From the NCBI RefSeq assembly GCF_028595265.1, contig NZ_JAQQXP010000001.1, forward strand, positions 744,001 to 808,000: a DNA stretch of 64,000 nucleotides, written 5' to 3'. Under the pieces are notes generated by a model that saw only the letters and a program-made list of their open reading frames with translations, was not told the origin of the DNA and did not search any database. Every line of letters begins with the position of its first letter. Within the stretch, counting starts at the first letter, position 1. Below, in pieces: positions 35,082-44,195 of this stretch. The position numbers were made by a program, and so were the translations under genes. Source of the DNA: Alteromonas gilva. GTDB taxonomy: Bacteria > Pseudomonadota > Gammaproteobacteria > Enterobacterales > Alteromonadaceae.

Positions 35082-35987
35082 TTAGTATTTATCGTTTAAG
35101 CGACTAACCGCCAGGTATCCTTGTTTGATGGTTTCAACCAAATTGTCGGTTCTGTCACGTTCAACAAATTTATGCTCGATGCCAGATAGCTCAGCATTAG
35201 CAAAAATGTCATCAAAGTTAATGGTGCCCTTACCAACATCGGCGAATTCACCGTTTTTGTCCATGTCTTTAACGTGCCACAATTTAAAACGACCAGGGTT
35301 GCGTTTAAAGTAATCCACCGGGTTGAAACCGGCTTTTACCGTCCAGTATAAGTCGAGCTCCATGGCCACCAGGCTTTCCTCACATTCATCCAATAAGGTG
35401 TTGTAGGGCAGTTGGCCATCGATATTTTCAAACTCGAAGTCGTGGTTGTGATAGGCAAGTTGAATACCGTTGGCTTTACATTTTTCGCCAAACTGATTCA
35501 GTTGTTCGGCCAAACGTTGCCAACCGGCGATGTCTTTACTGCGTTGCTCCGCAGGTAACCATGGCACCACCATATATTTGTGTTCCATGATGTTTGCAAT
35601 TTCAATTTGCTTATCGATATCCTGCTCTAATAACTGCAGCGGAACATGGGCAGAAGGCGCGGATAAACCCAGCTCATCAATAAGGGCTTTCACTGCAGAG
35701 GGGTTATTGTCGAAGAACCCGGCAAACTCCAGCTCTTTATAGCCCACATTGGCAACCAGTTTAAGGGTGTCACTGACGCTTTTTTCCATCATGCTGCGTA
35801 ACGTGTAAAGCTGCAGACCTACGCGATTGTCACTGGCCGCAGTGGTCATGGTGGTGGCGCTTCCGCAGGCCGAGGCACCAAGCAGTGCACTCATACCGGT
35901 GGCCGACCATTGCATAAAATGGCGGCGACTCATTGAAGCCGAGGCTAAATCGGCGACGGTAGGTCTGGTTTTGCTATATTTTGACAT
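35082..35987 (-). CDS. Tat-exported sugar phosphate isomerase/epimerase-like TIM-barrel protein
   Basis: A 301-residue protein of the xylose-isomerase-like TIM-barrel superfamily. It starts with a long twin-arginine signal (MSRRHFMQWSATGMSALLGASACG), whose Cys could be lipidated after export. The barrel shows VGLQLYTLRSMMEK, VGYKELEFAGFF, AYHNHDFEFE with metal-binding residues, VAMELDLYWTVKAG, FKLWHVKDMDKNGEFADVGKGTINF and a final KFVERDRTDN. The HNHDFE, MELD, HVKD and E positions are the usual metal ligands. Proteins of this type act on 3-keto-sugars or keto-sugars in the periplasm. It lies downstream of the LacI gene on the same strand, and AAGGAG precedes the ATG. Confidence 0.88.
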   Translation of the reverse strand: MSKYSKTRPTVADLASASMSRRHFMQWSATGMSALLGASACGSATTMTTAASDNRVGLQLYTLRSMMEKSVSDTLKLVANVGYKELEFAGFFDNNPSAVKALIDELGLSAPSAHVPLQLLEQDIDKQIEIANIMEHKYMVVPWLPAEQRSKDIAGWQRLAEQLNQFGEKCKANGIQLAYHNHDFEFENIDGQLPYNTLLDECEESLVAMELDLYWTVKAGFNPVDYFKRNPGRFKLWHVKDMDKNGEFADVGKGTINFDDIFANAELSGIEHKFVERDRTDNLVETIKQGYLAVSRLNDKY

Positions 35988-36020
35988 AAGTGTTACTCCT
36001 TGCAGTACCGCGTATCGGGG

Positions 36021-37046
36021 TTATTGGGTAAAATTAACGGGTGTTTTTGGTGCTGGGCCGGTGCTTTTACGAGCGACAAGATCGAAAGGTAAAATCACCT
36101 TCATTGCTCTTTTTGACTTGCCTTTGAGCACGTCAATCAGCAAATTGATAGCCGTTTCGCCAAATTCTTCGGCGGGTTGAGCAATGGTAGTCAGCGGTGG
36201 ATCGCTATAGTTGGCAAAGGCGATGTTATCGAAACCTGACACAGAGATATCCTCCGGCACTCGCAACCCCGCTTCTTTGAACCGACAAATGGCACCCAGA
36301 GCCATTTCGTCGTTCTCACAAAAAACAGCCGTCACCGGCAGATTTTGAGCAATCAGGCGATCGGCTGCCTCGTAGCCTGAATGCAGCGTAAAGTCGCCGG
36401 CAAACATCAATTCTTCACAATAAGCGAGTCCGGCCACCTGCAGCGCATCTTTAAAACCCAGCATGCGCTCGCGGGTGAGAGGGCTGGCTTTGGGGCCTTT
36501 GAACATCGCGATACGGCTGTGGCCCAGCTCAATTAAATGCTCAGTCATTGCTGTGGCAGCGCGGCGGTTATCCAATGAAACAGTGGGACAATTGGGCGCG
36601 TCGAGAACCTCACAGGCGTTCACCATGGGTAAAAGATCGTCGTTATCGGACGGCGCCTCGTCAAAGGGATTGAAAGCGCGTAATTGCACCACGCCGTCGG
36701 CCTGAGATGTATGCACCATCTTGGCGTATTTTTGCTCGGTATCATCGTCACCCATGGTGTTTACCAGGAGTAACGCGTAGCCTTCCGCGGCAGCCGCCTC
36801 TTGCATCCCGCGAATAACCCTGGCGAAAAACACGTTGGCCACGGTAGGCACCAATACAACGATATTGTAGGTTTTGCCGGACCGAAACTTCACGGCCATA
36901 AGATTTGGCTTATAGTCGAGTTGCTTAATCGCACTGGTGACTTTTGCACGTGTTTTAGGTGACACTAAGTCTGGCTGCTGGAGAGTACGTGACACTGTTG
37001 CCACTGAAACACCGGCTAAATCAGCTACCGCTCTAATATTTGACAA
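36021..37046 (-). CDS. LacI family transcriptional regulator of the keto-sugar locus
   Basis: A 341-residue LacI-family protein with the N-terminal helix-turn-helix IRAVADLAGVSVATVSRTLQQPDLVSPKTR, the hinge LDYKPNLMAVKFRSG, and a sugar-binding sensor domain (IVVLVPTVANVFFARVIRGMQEAA; AVFCENDEMALGAICRFKEAGLRVPEDISVSGFDNI). The start is a TTG at 37046 with GAGGA six bases before it; an ATG seven bases upstream is in another frame. It is divergent from the Gfo/Idh/MocA operon, and palindromic sites in the gap are its likely operators. It probably represses both the divergent operon and its own unit in the absence of the sugar. Confidence 0.9.
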   Translation of the reverse strand: MSNIRAVADLAGVSVATVSRTLQQPDLVSPKTRAKVTSAIKQLDYKPNLMAVKFRSGKTYNIVVLVPTVANVFFARVIRGMQEAAAAEGYALLLVNTMGDDDTEQKYAKMVHTSQADGVVQLRAFNPFDEAPSDNDDLLPMVNACEVLDAPNCPTVSLDNRRAATAMTEHLIELGHSRIAMFKGPKASPLTRERMLGFKDALQVAGLAYCEELMFAGDFTLHSGYEAADRLIAQNLPVTAVFCENDEMALGAICRFKEAGLRVPEDISVSGFDNIAFANYSDPPLTTIAQPAEEFGETAINLLIDVLKGKSKRAMKVILPFDLVARKSTGPAPKTPVNFTQ

Positions 37047-37082
37047 GACATATCCTCAAAAACTTCACTTCTTATACCGATG

Positions 37083-37098
37083 ATGTAACCGATATCAT
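37083..37098. promoter_or_regulatory. possible LacI-type operator near the regulator
   Basis: ATGTAACCGATATCAT shares ATGTAA, a central CG and the terminal CAT with the better site at 37245-37260, but its two arms pair only partly. It stands 37 bases upstream of the LacI gene start. Confidence 0.35.
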
Positions 37099-37244
37099 TA
37101 CTACTTTTTTCATGTTAACAAAATATTGCTTTGTCACCACTAAAATCCGCACTGCTCACTGACTAAACCAGCTTTAATGGTCTATTTTTAACAAAGTTGT
37201 GATTAATTTAGACTAGATCTGCAAAATAAACTTGATATACTCAG

Positions 37245-37260
37245 ATGTAATCCGTTACAT
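37245..37260. promoter_or_regulatory. LacI-type operator before the keto-sugar operon
   Basis: ATGTAATCCGTTACAT has six-base perfect arms around a four-base centre. It lies 66 bases upstream of the GTG start at 37326, in the region divergent from the LacI gene. Confidence 0.55.
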
Positions 37261-37325
37261 TTTTACATCATTAACAAAAAGTACACAAGTGCGTTTTGGG
37301 CTGATACTGCAAATTGAGGTTAAAA

Positions 37326-38483
37326 GTGGCAAAAACTGAAAAAATTCGCTTAGGCATGATTGGTGGTGGTCAGGGGGCTTTTATAGGAGCAGTCCATCGC
37401 CATGCGGCCGGGCTTGATGGTCATTACGAGCTGGTCTGTGGCGCTTTTAGTCGCGACGCCGACAACAACCAACAAACCGCCGACGAACTCAGCATTGCCA
37501 GTGAGCGTGCGTACGGCAGCTGGCAAATGCTTATTGAAGAAGAGTCAAAACTGCCTGCTGACCAGCGCGTGCAGGTACTTGCTATCGTGACACCAAACCA
37601 TTTGCATGTTGAGGTGGCGAAGGCTGCGCTGGCCGCCGGAATCCATGTTTTTTGTGAAAAGCCATTGGCGATATCGTTAGACGAAGCCAAATCATTGCAA
37701 CCCGTTCTGGCATCTCAGCCAGTGTTGCTGGGATTAGCGCATACCTATATTGGCTACCCCATGGTATGGCAGGCACGCCATATGATTGAAAATGGTGAGC
37801 TGGGCGATATTCGAAAGGTATTTGTAGAGTATCCACAGGGCTGGTTAAGCAGCGCGCTTGAAAAAGACAACAAGCAAGCCAGTTGGCGCACCGATCCGAG
37901 TAAATCGGGTGGCAGTGGTTGCATGGGGGATATTGGTACTCACGCACTTAACATGGCCGAGTTTGTCACCGGCGATAAGGTCACCAAACTGTGCGCTGAT
38001 ATGCACACCCACGTCGAAGGACGCCGTCTTGATGATGATGGTGCAGCACTGCTGCGTTTTGCTGGCGGGGCGTCAGGCGTACTCATTGCCAGTCAGGTGT
38101 GCGCAGGCGAAGAAAACGGTCTCAAAGTACGAGTGTATGGCGAAAAAGGCAGTATCGAATGGTTTCAGATGCGCCCCGATTCACTGTTAGTGCGCTCGGT
38201 TGATGCGCCAATGGTGACGCTGCGTGCCGGCCAGGGAATGCCCGGATTGTGCGATGAAGCGCTAAGTCGATGTCGTATTCCTGGTGGTCACCCGGAAGGC
38301 TATTTAGAAGCCATGGGCAACCTGTATACGTCATTTGCCAAAGCCGTTCGCGGTGGTCAAACAGGCAAAGCGGATGGTGTGCCTGGTTTAGTTGACGGTC
38401 TGCGTGGGATGGCATTTATCGAGACGATGCTAAGTAGCACCGGTAGCGAAGCAAAATGGACCGATTTTGTTGATTGCGCCTAA
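37326..38483 (+). CDS. Gfo/Idh/MocA family oxidoreductase
   Basis: A 385-residue NAD(P)-dependent sugar oxidoreductase. The N-terminal Rossmann domain shows IRLGMIGGGQGAFIGAVHRHAA and the typical VLAIVTPNHLHVEVAKAALAAGIHVFCEKPLA, where EKP holds the catalytic lysine. The C-terminal domain has SWRTDPSKSGGSGCMGDIGTHALNMAEFVTG, which supplies the active-site Asp and His. GTG 37326 has GAGG six bases before it and is a better start than the upstream TTG. Family members oxidise or reduce sugars at C3 or C1, so in this operon it may reduce or oxidise a 3-keto-sugar in the cytoplasm. It is the first gene of the operon and 39 bases from the next. Confidence 0.92.
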   Translation: MAKTEKIRLGMIGGGQGAFIGAVHRHAAGLDGHYELVCGAFSRDADNNQQTADELSIASERAYGSWQMLIEEESKLPADQRVQVLAIVTPNHLHVEVAKAALAAGIHVFCEKPLAISLDEAKSLQPVLASQPVLLGLAHTYIGYPMVWQARHMIENGELGDIRKVFVEYPQGWLSSALEKDNKQASWRTDPSKSGGSGCMGDIGTHALNMAEFVTGDKVTKLCADMHTHVEGRRLDDDGAALLRFAGGASGVLIASQVCAGEENGLKVRVYGEKGSIEWFQMRPDSLLVRSVDAPMVTLRAGQGMPGLCDEALSRCRIPGGHPEGYLEAMGNLYTSFAKAVRGGQTGKADGVPGLVDGLRGMAFIETMLSSTGSEAKWTDFVDCA

Positions 38484-38522
38484 ACGTTCACATTACCTAA
38501 TTCATAAAGCAGGGGAATAAAT

Positions 38523-39581
38523 ATGTCTGCGATTAAAGGCCCGGCAATATTTCTGGCCCAATTTCTGGCCAATGAAGCGCCATTCAATAAGCTCGATACC
38601 ATTGCTGCCTGGGCAGCCGAAAATGGTTATAAAGGAATACAAGTTCCTACCAGTGACGATAATATCTTTAATTTAAAACTGGCGGCAGAAAGTCAGGATT
38701 ATTGCGACGAAGTGGCGGGTATTTGCCGCGAAGCCGGGGTTGAGATCACCGAATTATCAACCCACTTGCAAGGTCAGTTGGTGGCGGTACACCCGGCCTA
38801 TGACGAACTGTTTGATAATTTTGCACCGTCACATTTACACGGCAAACCGCAGCAGCGTACCGAATGGGCCATTGATCAGCTTAAATGCGCGGCAATCGCC
38901 AGCAAACGGTTAGGATTAACTGCTCATGCGACGTTTTCCGGTGCATTACTTTGGCACCTGGTTTATCCGTGGCCTCAGCGTCCGGCTGGTCTGGTAGAAC
39001 AAGGTTTTGCCGAGCTGGCTAAGCGCTGGAAGCCCATTCTGGACGTGTTCGATGAGCAAGGCGTTGACGTATGCTACGAAATTCATCCCGGTGAAGATTT
39101 ACATGATGGCGCGACCTTTGAGCGCTTCCTGAAAGCGGTAGATAATCACCCGCGAGCCAACATCTTGTTTGACCCCAGCCATTTTGTTCTGCAACAACTA
39201 GATTATCTGGATTTTATTGATCGCTATCACGACCGAATCAAAATGTTCCACGTCAAAGATGCAGAATTTAATGCCACCGGACGCTCAGGCGTATACGGAG
39301 GTTATGAAGATTGGGTAGACCGTCCGGGACGATTCCGCTCTTTGGGTGATGGTCAGGTCGATTTTAACGGTATCTTCAGCAAGCTCACCCAATACGGTTT
39401 CGACGGCTGGGCCGTGCTTGAATGGGAGTGTTGTTTGAAAGATTCGGCTCAGGGAGCCGCCGAGGGAGCGCCTTTTATTCAGCGTCATATCATTGAGCGC
39501 GCCAAGCATGCCTTTGATGACTTTGCGGGTGCACAAGCCAGTGAAGAGCGAAATCGCCGCATACTCGGTTTAACAGACTAA
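38523..39581 (+). CDS. cytoplasmic sugar phosphate isomerase/epimerase-like TIM-barrel protein
   Basis: A 352-residue protein of the xylose-isomerase-like TIM-barrel superfamily, without a signal peptide. Landmarks are AAENGYKGIQVPTSDD, EITELSTHLQGQLVAVHPAYD, VCYEIHPGEDLHDG with a metal Glu, ILFDPSHFVLQQLDYLDFIDRYHDRIKMFHVKDAEFN with Asp and His ligands, and GWAVLEWECCLKD with the last Glu. AGGGGAATAAAT precedes the ATG. It follows a Gfo/Idh/MocA enzyme, the pairing known from inositol, C-glycoside and 3-keto-glycoside catabolism. The most probable role is isomerisation or cleavage of the imported keto-sugar; the exact substrate is not readable. Confidence 0.9.
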   Translation: MSAIKGPAIFLAQFLANEAPFNKLDTIAAWAAENGYKGIQVPTSDDNIFNLKLAAESQDYCDEVAGICREAGVEITELSTHLQGQLVAVHPAYDELFDNFAPSHLHGKPQQRTEWAIDQLKCAAIASKRLGLTAHATFSGALLWHLVYPWPQRPAGLVEQGFAELAKRWKPILDVFDEQGVDVCYEIHPGEDLHDGATFERFLKAVDNHPRANILFDPSHFVLQQLDYLDFIDRYHDRIKMFHVKDAEFNATGRSGVYGGYEDWVDRPGRFRSLGDGQVDFNGIFSKLTQYGFDGWAVLEWECCLKDSAQGAAEGAPFIQRHIIERAKHAFDDFAGAQASEERNRRILGLTD

Positions 39582-39634
39582 ACATAAAACTAGCAGTAAA
39601 GTACTGAAGTAAAAGGACAATTGGCGGGGAGCCT

Positions 39635-40861
39635 ATGAACACAATAACAATACGTCTGAGTATTATGATGTTTCTCCAGTTTTTCATCTGGGGAGGCTGG
39701 TTTGTCACACTGGGCACCTTTTTAGGCAGTACCCTGGGGGCAAGCGGCAGCGAAATGGGGATGGCTTTTTCAACGCAATCATGGGGAGCCATTATAGCGC
39801 CCTTCATTATTGGCTTGATTGCCGACCGCTTCTTTAATGCTGAGAGGATCCTGGGCCTGCTGCATCTGGCTGGTGCGGCACTCATGTACATGATGTTTGT
39901 GTCTACCGATTTTGCGGCGTTTTACCCCTATGTACTCGGTTATATGATTGCCTATATGCCTACGCTGGCGTTAGTCAACTCAGTCTCGTTCGGTCAAATG
40001 AAAGATCCCAGTAAAGAGTTTGGCAAAATTCGTGTCTGGGGCACCATCGGCTGGATCGTGGCTGGTCTTGTTATCAGTTACGTATTTTCATGGGATTCGC
40101 AGCAAGCCATTGCCGATGGCATGTTACGCAACACCTTCCTGATGTGTGCGATTGCCTCGTTGGCACTGGGTATCTACAGCTTTACGCTACCGGCCACGCC
40201 GCCAGCTGCCAAAGGTGAGAAGAGCACCGGTTTAAGTCAGTTACTGGGCCTCGATGCGCTGGCACTGCTCAAAGATCGTAACTTCTTAATTTTCTTTGTC
40301 TCAAGCGTGCTCATTTGTATACCGCTGGCTTTTTATTATCAAAATGCCAACCCGTTTCTGACCGAGATAGGGGTTGAGAACGCGACCGGTAAAATGACCC
40401 TGGGTCAGGTCTCTGAAGTGCTGTTTATGCTGGCGTTACCGATCTTTTTAAACCGCTTTGGTATTAAGGTAACACTGCTGCTGGGCATGGGCGCCTGGGT
40501 ATTACGTTACGCACTGTTTGCTTTTGGCGATGCCGATTCAGGCTTGTTCCTGTTGATTATCGGTATAGCACTGCACGGGATCTGTTACGACTTTTTCTTT
40601 GTATCGGGTCAAATCTATACCAATGCGAAGGCCAATGAGCAAATTAAGAGTGCTGCACAGGGGCTTATTACTCTGGCCACTTACGGTGTGGGTATGCTGG
40701 TGGGCTTCTGGGTTGCCGGCCAAATTACCGATAATTATGTCCTGGGTGGCGCGCACGACTGGCAGCAGATTTGGCTGTTCCCGGCGGGCTTCGCGGCAGC
40801 AGTATTGGTCTTGTTCCTGATAGTCTTTAAGGCTGAAGAGGTTAAAACCGATGACGTCTGA
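39635..40861 (+). CDS. nucleoside/H+ symporter-family MFS transporter (NUP family)
   Basis: A 408-residue 12-helix transporter of the NupG-like branch of the MFS. Diagnostic pieces are RLSIMMFLQFFIWGGWFVTLGTFL, TQSWGAIIAPFIIGLIADRFF, LALVNSVSFGQMKDPSKEFGKIRVWGTIGWIVAGLVIS and GICYDFFFVSGQIYTNAKANEQIKSAAQG. Members in sugar loci import sugars rather than nucleosides, so here it should carry the product of periplasmic sugar oxidation. GGCGGGGAGCCT before ATG 39635 contains the ribosome-binding site. Its end overlaps the following gene by 11 bases, so the two are translationally coupled. Confidence 0.9.
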   Translation: MNTITIRLSIMMFLQFFIWGGWFVTLGTFLGSTLGASGSEMGMAFSTQSWGAIIAPFIIGLIADRFFNAERILGLLHLAGAALMYMMFVSTDFAAFYPYVLGYMIAYMPTLALVNSVSFGQMKDPSKEFGKIRVWGTIGWIVAGLVISYVFSWDSQQAIADGMLRNTFLMCAIASLALGIYSFTLPATPPAAKGEKSTGLSQLLGLDALALLKDRNFLIFFVSSVLICIPLAFYYQNANPFLTEIGVENATGKMTLGQVSEVLFMLALPIFLNRFGIKVTLLLGMGAWVLRYALFAFGDADSGLFLLIIGIALHGICYDFFFVSGQIYTNAKANEQIKSAAQGLITLATYGVGMLVGFWVAGQITDNYVLGGAHDWQQIWLFPAGFAAAVLVLFLIVFKAEEVKTDDV

Positions 40862-41789
40862 TAACAGCACTAAGCCGGTAATTACTCAAACTGATACGTC
40901 GCGACGCGATCTGCTCAAGCAGTTAGTGTTTGGCATTACCGGTGCCAGTTTGAGTCACTCGGCACTGGCGGCGCTGCCTGCTGTAAGTGAGCTTGCCGGA
41001 GGTCAGCCGCTTAAGCTAAAGGGCAACATTAAGCATTCTGTGGCACGCTGGACCTATGGCGATCTCAGTGTTGAGGAGCTGTGCATCGTGGCCAAAGCCA
41101 TTGGCTTTAGTGCTATCGATTTAGTAGGGCCGGAGGGTTGGCCCATCCTTAAAAAATACGGAATCGACAGTTCGATGTGTAACGGTGCGGAGCTTAACCT
41201 TGAAGACGGTTGGGCAGATGCCAGGTTCCACGATGTGCTGGTTGAGCGCTACCTAGCACACATTGACCTGGTCGCGGATGCCGGCTACCGCAATTTGATT
41301 TGTTTTAGCGGCAACAAACGCGGCGCCACACCCGAAGAGGGGCTGGTGCACGCGGTTAACGGCTTAAAAAGAATACTCGGTCACGCCGAAAAGCGTGGCG
41401 TGGTACTGCAAATGGAGCTGTTTAACAGCAAGGTTAATCACCCTGACTATTTTGCGGATAACTCTGCATGGGGGATTGAACTGTGCAAGCAGCTCGGTTC
41501 AGCTAACTTTAAGCTACTTTATGATATTTATCACATGCAAATAAGCGAAGGTGACATCATACGTACTATCAACGATAACCATATGTATTTTGGTCACTAT
41601 CACACCGCTGGCGTGCCCGGCAGAAACGAAATTAACGACACTCAGGAGCTATTTTATCCGGCCATCGTAAAAGCGATAAACGCTACGGGCTTTGATGGAT
41701 ACGTCGCTCAGGAATTTTTACCAACTCCAAAAACCATTCAGGGTCAGATTGAATCGCTGCGCGAAGCCATTCTGATTTGTGATGTGTGA
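40851..41789 (+). CDS. Tat-exported hydroxypyruvate isomerase-like TIM-barrel protein
   Basis: A 312-residue TIM-barrel protein of the hydroxypyruvate-isomerase type. The N-terminus is a twin-arginine signal (TDTSRRDLLKQLVFGITGASLSHSALA). The body has KHSVARWTYGDLSVEELCIVAKAIGFSAIDLVGPEGW, NLICFSGNKRGATPEEGL, VVLQMELFNSK with metal Glu, FKLLYDIYHMQISEGDIIRTI and FGHYHTAGVPGRNEI, which supply the other ligands. It overlaps the transporter gene by 11 bases. As an exported enzyme next to a periplasmic dehydrogenase it probably acts on the 3-keto-glycoside or its cleavage product outside the cytoplasm. The specific reaction is inferred from context only. Confidence 0.9.
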   Translation: MTSDNSTKPVITQTDTSRRDLLKQLVFGITGASLSHSALAALPAVSELAGGQPLKLKGNIKHSVARWTYGDLSVEELCIVAKAIGFSAIDLVGPEGWPILKKYGIDSSMCNGAELNLEDGWADARFHDVLVERYLAHIDLVADAGYRNLICFSGNKRGATPEEGLVHAVNGLKRILGHAEKRGVVLQMELFNSKVNHPDYFADNSAWGIELCKQLGSANFKLLYDIYHMQISEGDIIRTINDNHMYFGHYHTAGVPGRNEINDTQELFYPAIVKAINATGFDGYVAQEFLPTPKTIQGQIESLREAILICDV

Positions 41790-41843
41790 TTGGGCAACAC
41801 ACAAAGTCGGCAATGAGAAGTCACCGATTTAAGGGGATAAGTA

Positions 41844-43529
41844 ATGGCAGATAATGTCTATGATGCAATCGTCGTGGGATCCGGGATCAGCGGCGGCTGG
41901 GCAGCCAAAGAGCTGGCCGAAAAAGGCCTTAAAGTACTCATGCTGGAGCGTGGGCGTAACATTGAGCACGTTAAAGATTACGTCAACGCGCACAAGGAGG
42001 CATGGAACTATCCACACCGGGATTTGCCCACTCAGGAAATGAAAGCCAAAGAGCCGGTGCTGGCACGAGACTATGCGCTGAATGAGTCGACCAATGATAT
42101 GTGGGAGAGTCACCAAACATCGCCCTATGTCGAGAAAGAGCGCTTTGACTGGTACCGCGGCTATCATGTTGGCGGCCGTTCTTTATTGTGGGGACGCCAA
42201 AGCTATCGCCTGAATGAAGAAGACTTTCTGGCTAATGCCAAAGAGGGCATCGCTATCGACTGGCCGATCCGCTACAGCGACTTAGCGCCCTGGTATGACT
42301 ATGTTGAACGCTTTGCCGGGATCAGCGGTAACCGCGACGGACTGGACGTATTGCCTGATGGTCAGTATCAGCCTCCGATGCCGTTAAATGTGGTCGAAAA
42401 AGATCTCGCCAAACGTTTACAGAAAGCCTTTAACGGTACACGCCATATTATTAATGGCCGCTGTGCAAACATGACGGAGCCCAAGCCAGAGCAAAACCGG
42501 GTTAACTGTCAGTATCGCAACAAATGCTGGTTGGGTTGCCCGTTTGGCGCGTATTTCAGCACGCAGTCTTCAACGCTACCTGTCGCTATGGCAACCGGTA
42601 ACCTGACAGTACGCCCGTTTTCTATCGTGACCCGCGTGCTCTATGATAAAGACAAAAAGCGCGCGACCGGCGTAGAAATACTCGATTCAGAAAACAACCA
42701 AACCTATGAGTTCAAGAGTAAAATTGTGTTCCTCAATGCCTCGGCACTCAACTCCGTGTGGATGTTGAAAAACTCTGCCACCGATGTGTGGGATGGCGGC
42801 TTAGGCAGCAGTAGCGGAGAGCTGGGTCATAACATTATGGACCACCATTTCCGCGTTGGTGCATCTGCCGAAGTGGAAGGCTTCGACGATAAATATTATT
42901 ACGGTCGACGTCCGTCAGGTTTTTATATTCCTCGCTTCCGCAACTGGCATGACGATAAGCGCGATTATGTGCGAGGCTTTGGTTATCAGGGCTCTGCCAG
43001 TCGTCAGGGCTGGAGCCGCAATGTGGCCGAAATGGGGATTGGTGCCGACTTAAAAGAAACGCTGGCTGAGCCAGGTGGTTGGAACATTGGCATGACTGCC
43101 TTTGGTGAAATGCTGCCGCATCATGATAACAAAGTCACCCTGAGTAAAACCGTAAAAGACAAATGGGGTTTGCCGGTGCTCGAAATGGACGTGAAGATCA
43201 GAGAAAACGAATTTGCCATGCGTAAAGACATGATGAACGACGCTGTGGAAATGTTCGAAAAAATGGGTCTTAAAAACGTTCACGGCTACGAAGGTGATTA
43301 TGCTCCGGGTATGGGTATTCATGAAATGGGTGGCGCGCGTATGGGCCGCGATCCTAAGTCATCGGTACTCAATGCACACAATCAGGTGTGGGATGCGCCC
43401 AACGTTTTCGTTACTGATGGTGCTGCGATGACCTCGGCTTCTTGCGTGAACCCGTCGTTAACCTATATGGCCTTAACCGCCAGAGCAGCTGACTTTGCTG
43501 TGGCAGAACTGAAAAAGGGGAATCTGTAA
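41844..43529 (+). CDS. GMC family FAD oxidoreductase (glucoside 3-dehydrogenase-like large subunit)
   Basis: A 561-residue GMC flavoprotein. The FAD-binding start is YDAIVVGSGISGGWAAKELAEKGLKVLMLERG (residues 5-36), and the C-terminal signature GIHEMGGARMGRDPKSSVL with VNPSLTYMALTARAADF supplies the active-site His and Asn. In the middle, CQYRNKCWLGC has the C-x5-C-x3-C spacing seen in iron-sulphur-containing FAD glucose dehydrogenases. With the small subunit downstream it matches bacterial glucoside 3-dehydrogenases, which oxidise the C3 hydroxyl of sugars or glycosides in the periplasm. It lacks a signal peptide, so it would be carried out with the Tat-tagged partner. No cytochrome c subunit is encoded next to it. 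AAGGGGATAAGTA precedes the ATG. Confidence 0.92.
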   Translation: MADNVYDAIVVGSGISGGWAAKELAEKGLKVLMLERGRNIEHVKDYVNAHKEAWNYPHRDLPTQEMKAKEPVLARDYALNESTNDMWESHQTSPYVEKERFDWYRGYHVGGRSLLWGRQSYRLNEEDFLANAKEGIAIDWPIRYSDLAPWYDYVERFAGISGNRDGLDVLPDGQYQPPMPLNVVEKDLAKRLQKAFNGTRHIINGRCANMTEPKPEQNRVNCQYRNKCWLGCPFGAYFSTQSSTLPVAMATGNLTVRPFSIVTRVLYDKDKKRATGVEILDSENNQTYEFKSKIVFLNASALNSVWMLKNSATDVWDGGLGSSSGELGHNIMDHHFRVGASAEVEGFDDKYYYGRRPSGFYIPRFRNWHDDKRDYVRGFGYQGSASRQGWSRNVAEMGIGADLKETLAEPGGWNIGMTAFGEMLPHHDNKVTLSKTVKDKWGLPVLEMDVKIRENEFAMRKDMMNDAVEMFEKMGLKNVHGYEGDYAPGMGIHEMGGARMGRDPKSSVLNAHNQVWDAPNVFVTDGAAMTSASCVNPSLTYMALTARAADFAVAELKKGNL

Positions 43530-43530
43530 A

Positions 43531-44148
43531 ATGGAAAGACGTGACATTTTAAAGATGATTGCCACTGCCACTGGTGCTGCGTTTGTTGGCGGCAATGCCA
43601 TGGCCTGGGGCACTAAAGTGCCGGCCACCAGCCCTCAGGCTGCGGGATTCAGCGATGATGATCTCAGTCTCATGAGCGAGATTGCCGAAACCATTGTACC
43701 GCGGACCGATACGCCTGGGGCCAAAGACGCAAAATGCGCGGCCATGATGGCGGTGTTCGTGGCTGATTGCTATACACCGGTTCAGCAGCAAACCTTTAAA
43801 GACGGTTTAACTAAAATCGATCAGGCCAGCATGAAGCAATTTGATGCGCCGTTTTTAGCGCTGAGTAAAGTGCAGCGTCATGAACTGCTGTCAGCGCTGG
43901 ATCAGCAAGCTAAAGCGCACAACGCAGAATATGGTATCTGGGGCGCGGCAACGCAAAAGCCCAGCAGCCGTGACGCCGATGACACCGGCCCTGTACCGCA
44001 TTACTTTACGCTGATGAAGCAGCTTACCCTGTATAGTTTCTTTACCTCAGAAGTCGGCGCGACCAAGGTGCTCAGGTATGTGGGTATTCCGGGCAAATTT
44101 GACGGCGATATGCCTTATGAGAAAGGCGACAGAGCGTGGGCGACCTAG
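43531..44148 (+). CDS. gluconate 2-dehydrogenase subunit 3-family protein (small subunit of the GMC enzyme)
   Basis: A 205-residue protein of the gluconate-2-dehydrogenase subunit 3 family. It starts with a twin-arginine signal (MERRDILKMIATATGAAFVGGNAMA) followed by LSLMSEIAETIVPRTDTPGAKDAK, the conserved family motif, and PHYFTLMKQLTLYSFFTSEVGATKVLRYVGIPGKFDG at the C-terminus. Such small subunits escort the FAD subunit through the Tat system and are needed for its activity. It starts one base after the GMC stop codon, so the two are translated together. The end overlaps the longest frame of the next gene but not its likely start. Confidence 0.92.
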   Translation: MERRDILKMIATATGAAFVGGNAMAWGTKVPATSPQAAGFSDDDLSLMSEIAETIVPRTDTPGAKDAKCAAMMAVFVADCYTPVQQQTFKDGLTKIDQASMKQFDAPFLALSKVQRHELLSALDQQAKAHNAEYGIWGAATQKPSSRDADDTGPVPHYFTLMKQLTLYSFFTSEVGATKVLRYVGIPGKFDGDMPYEKGDRAWAT

Positions 44149-44195
44149 TGATTGTTGGTCTAGACTTGTTTAAATCCGCCTATAAAAGGACAAAC

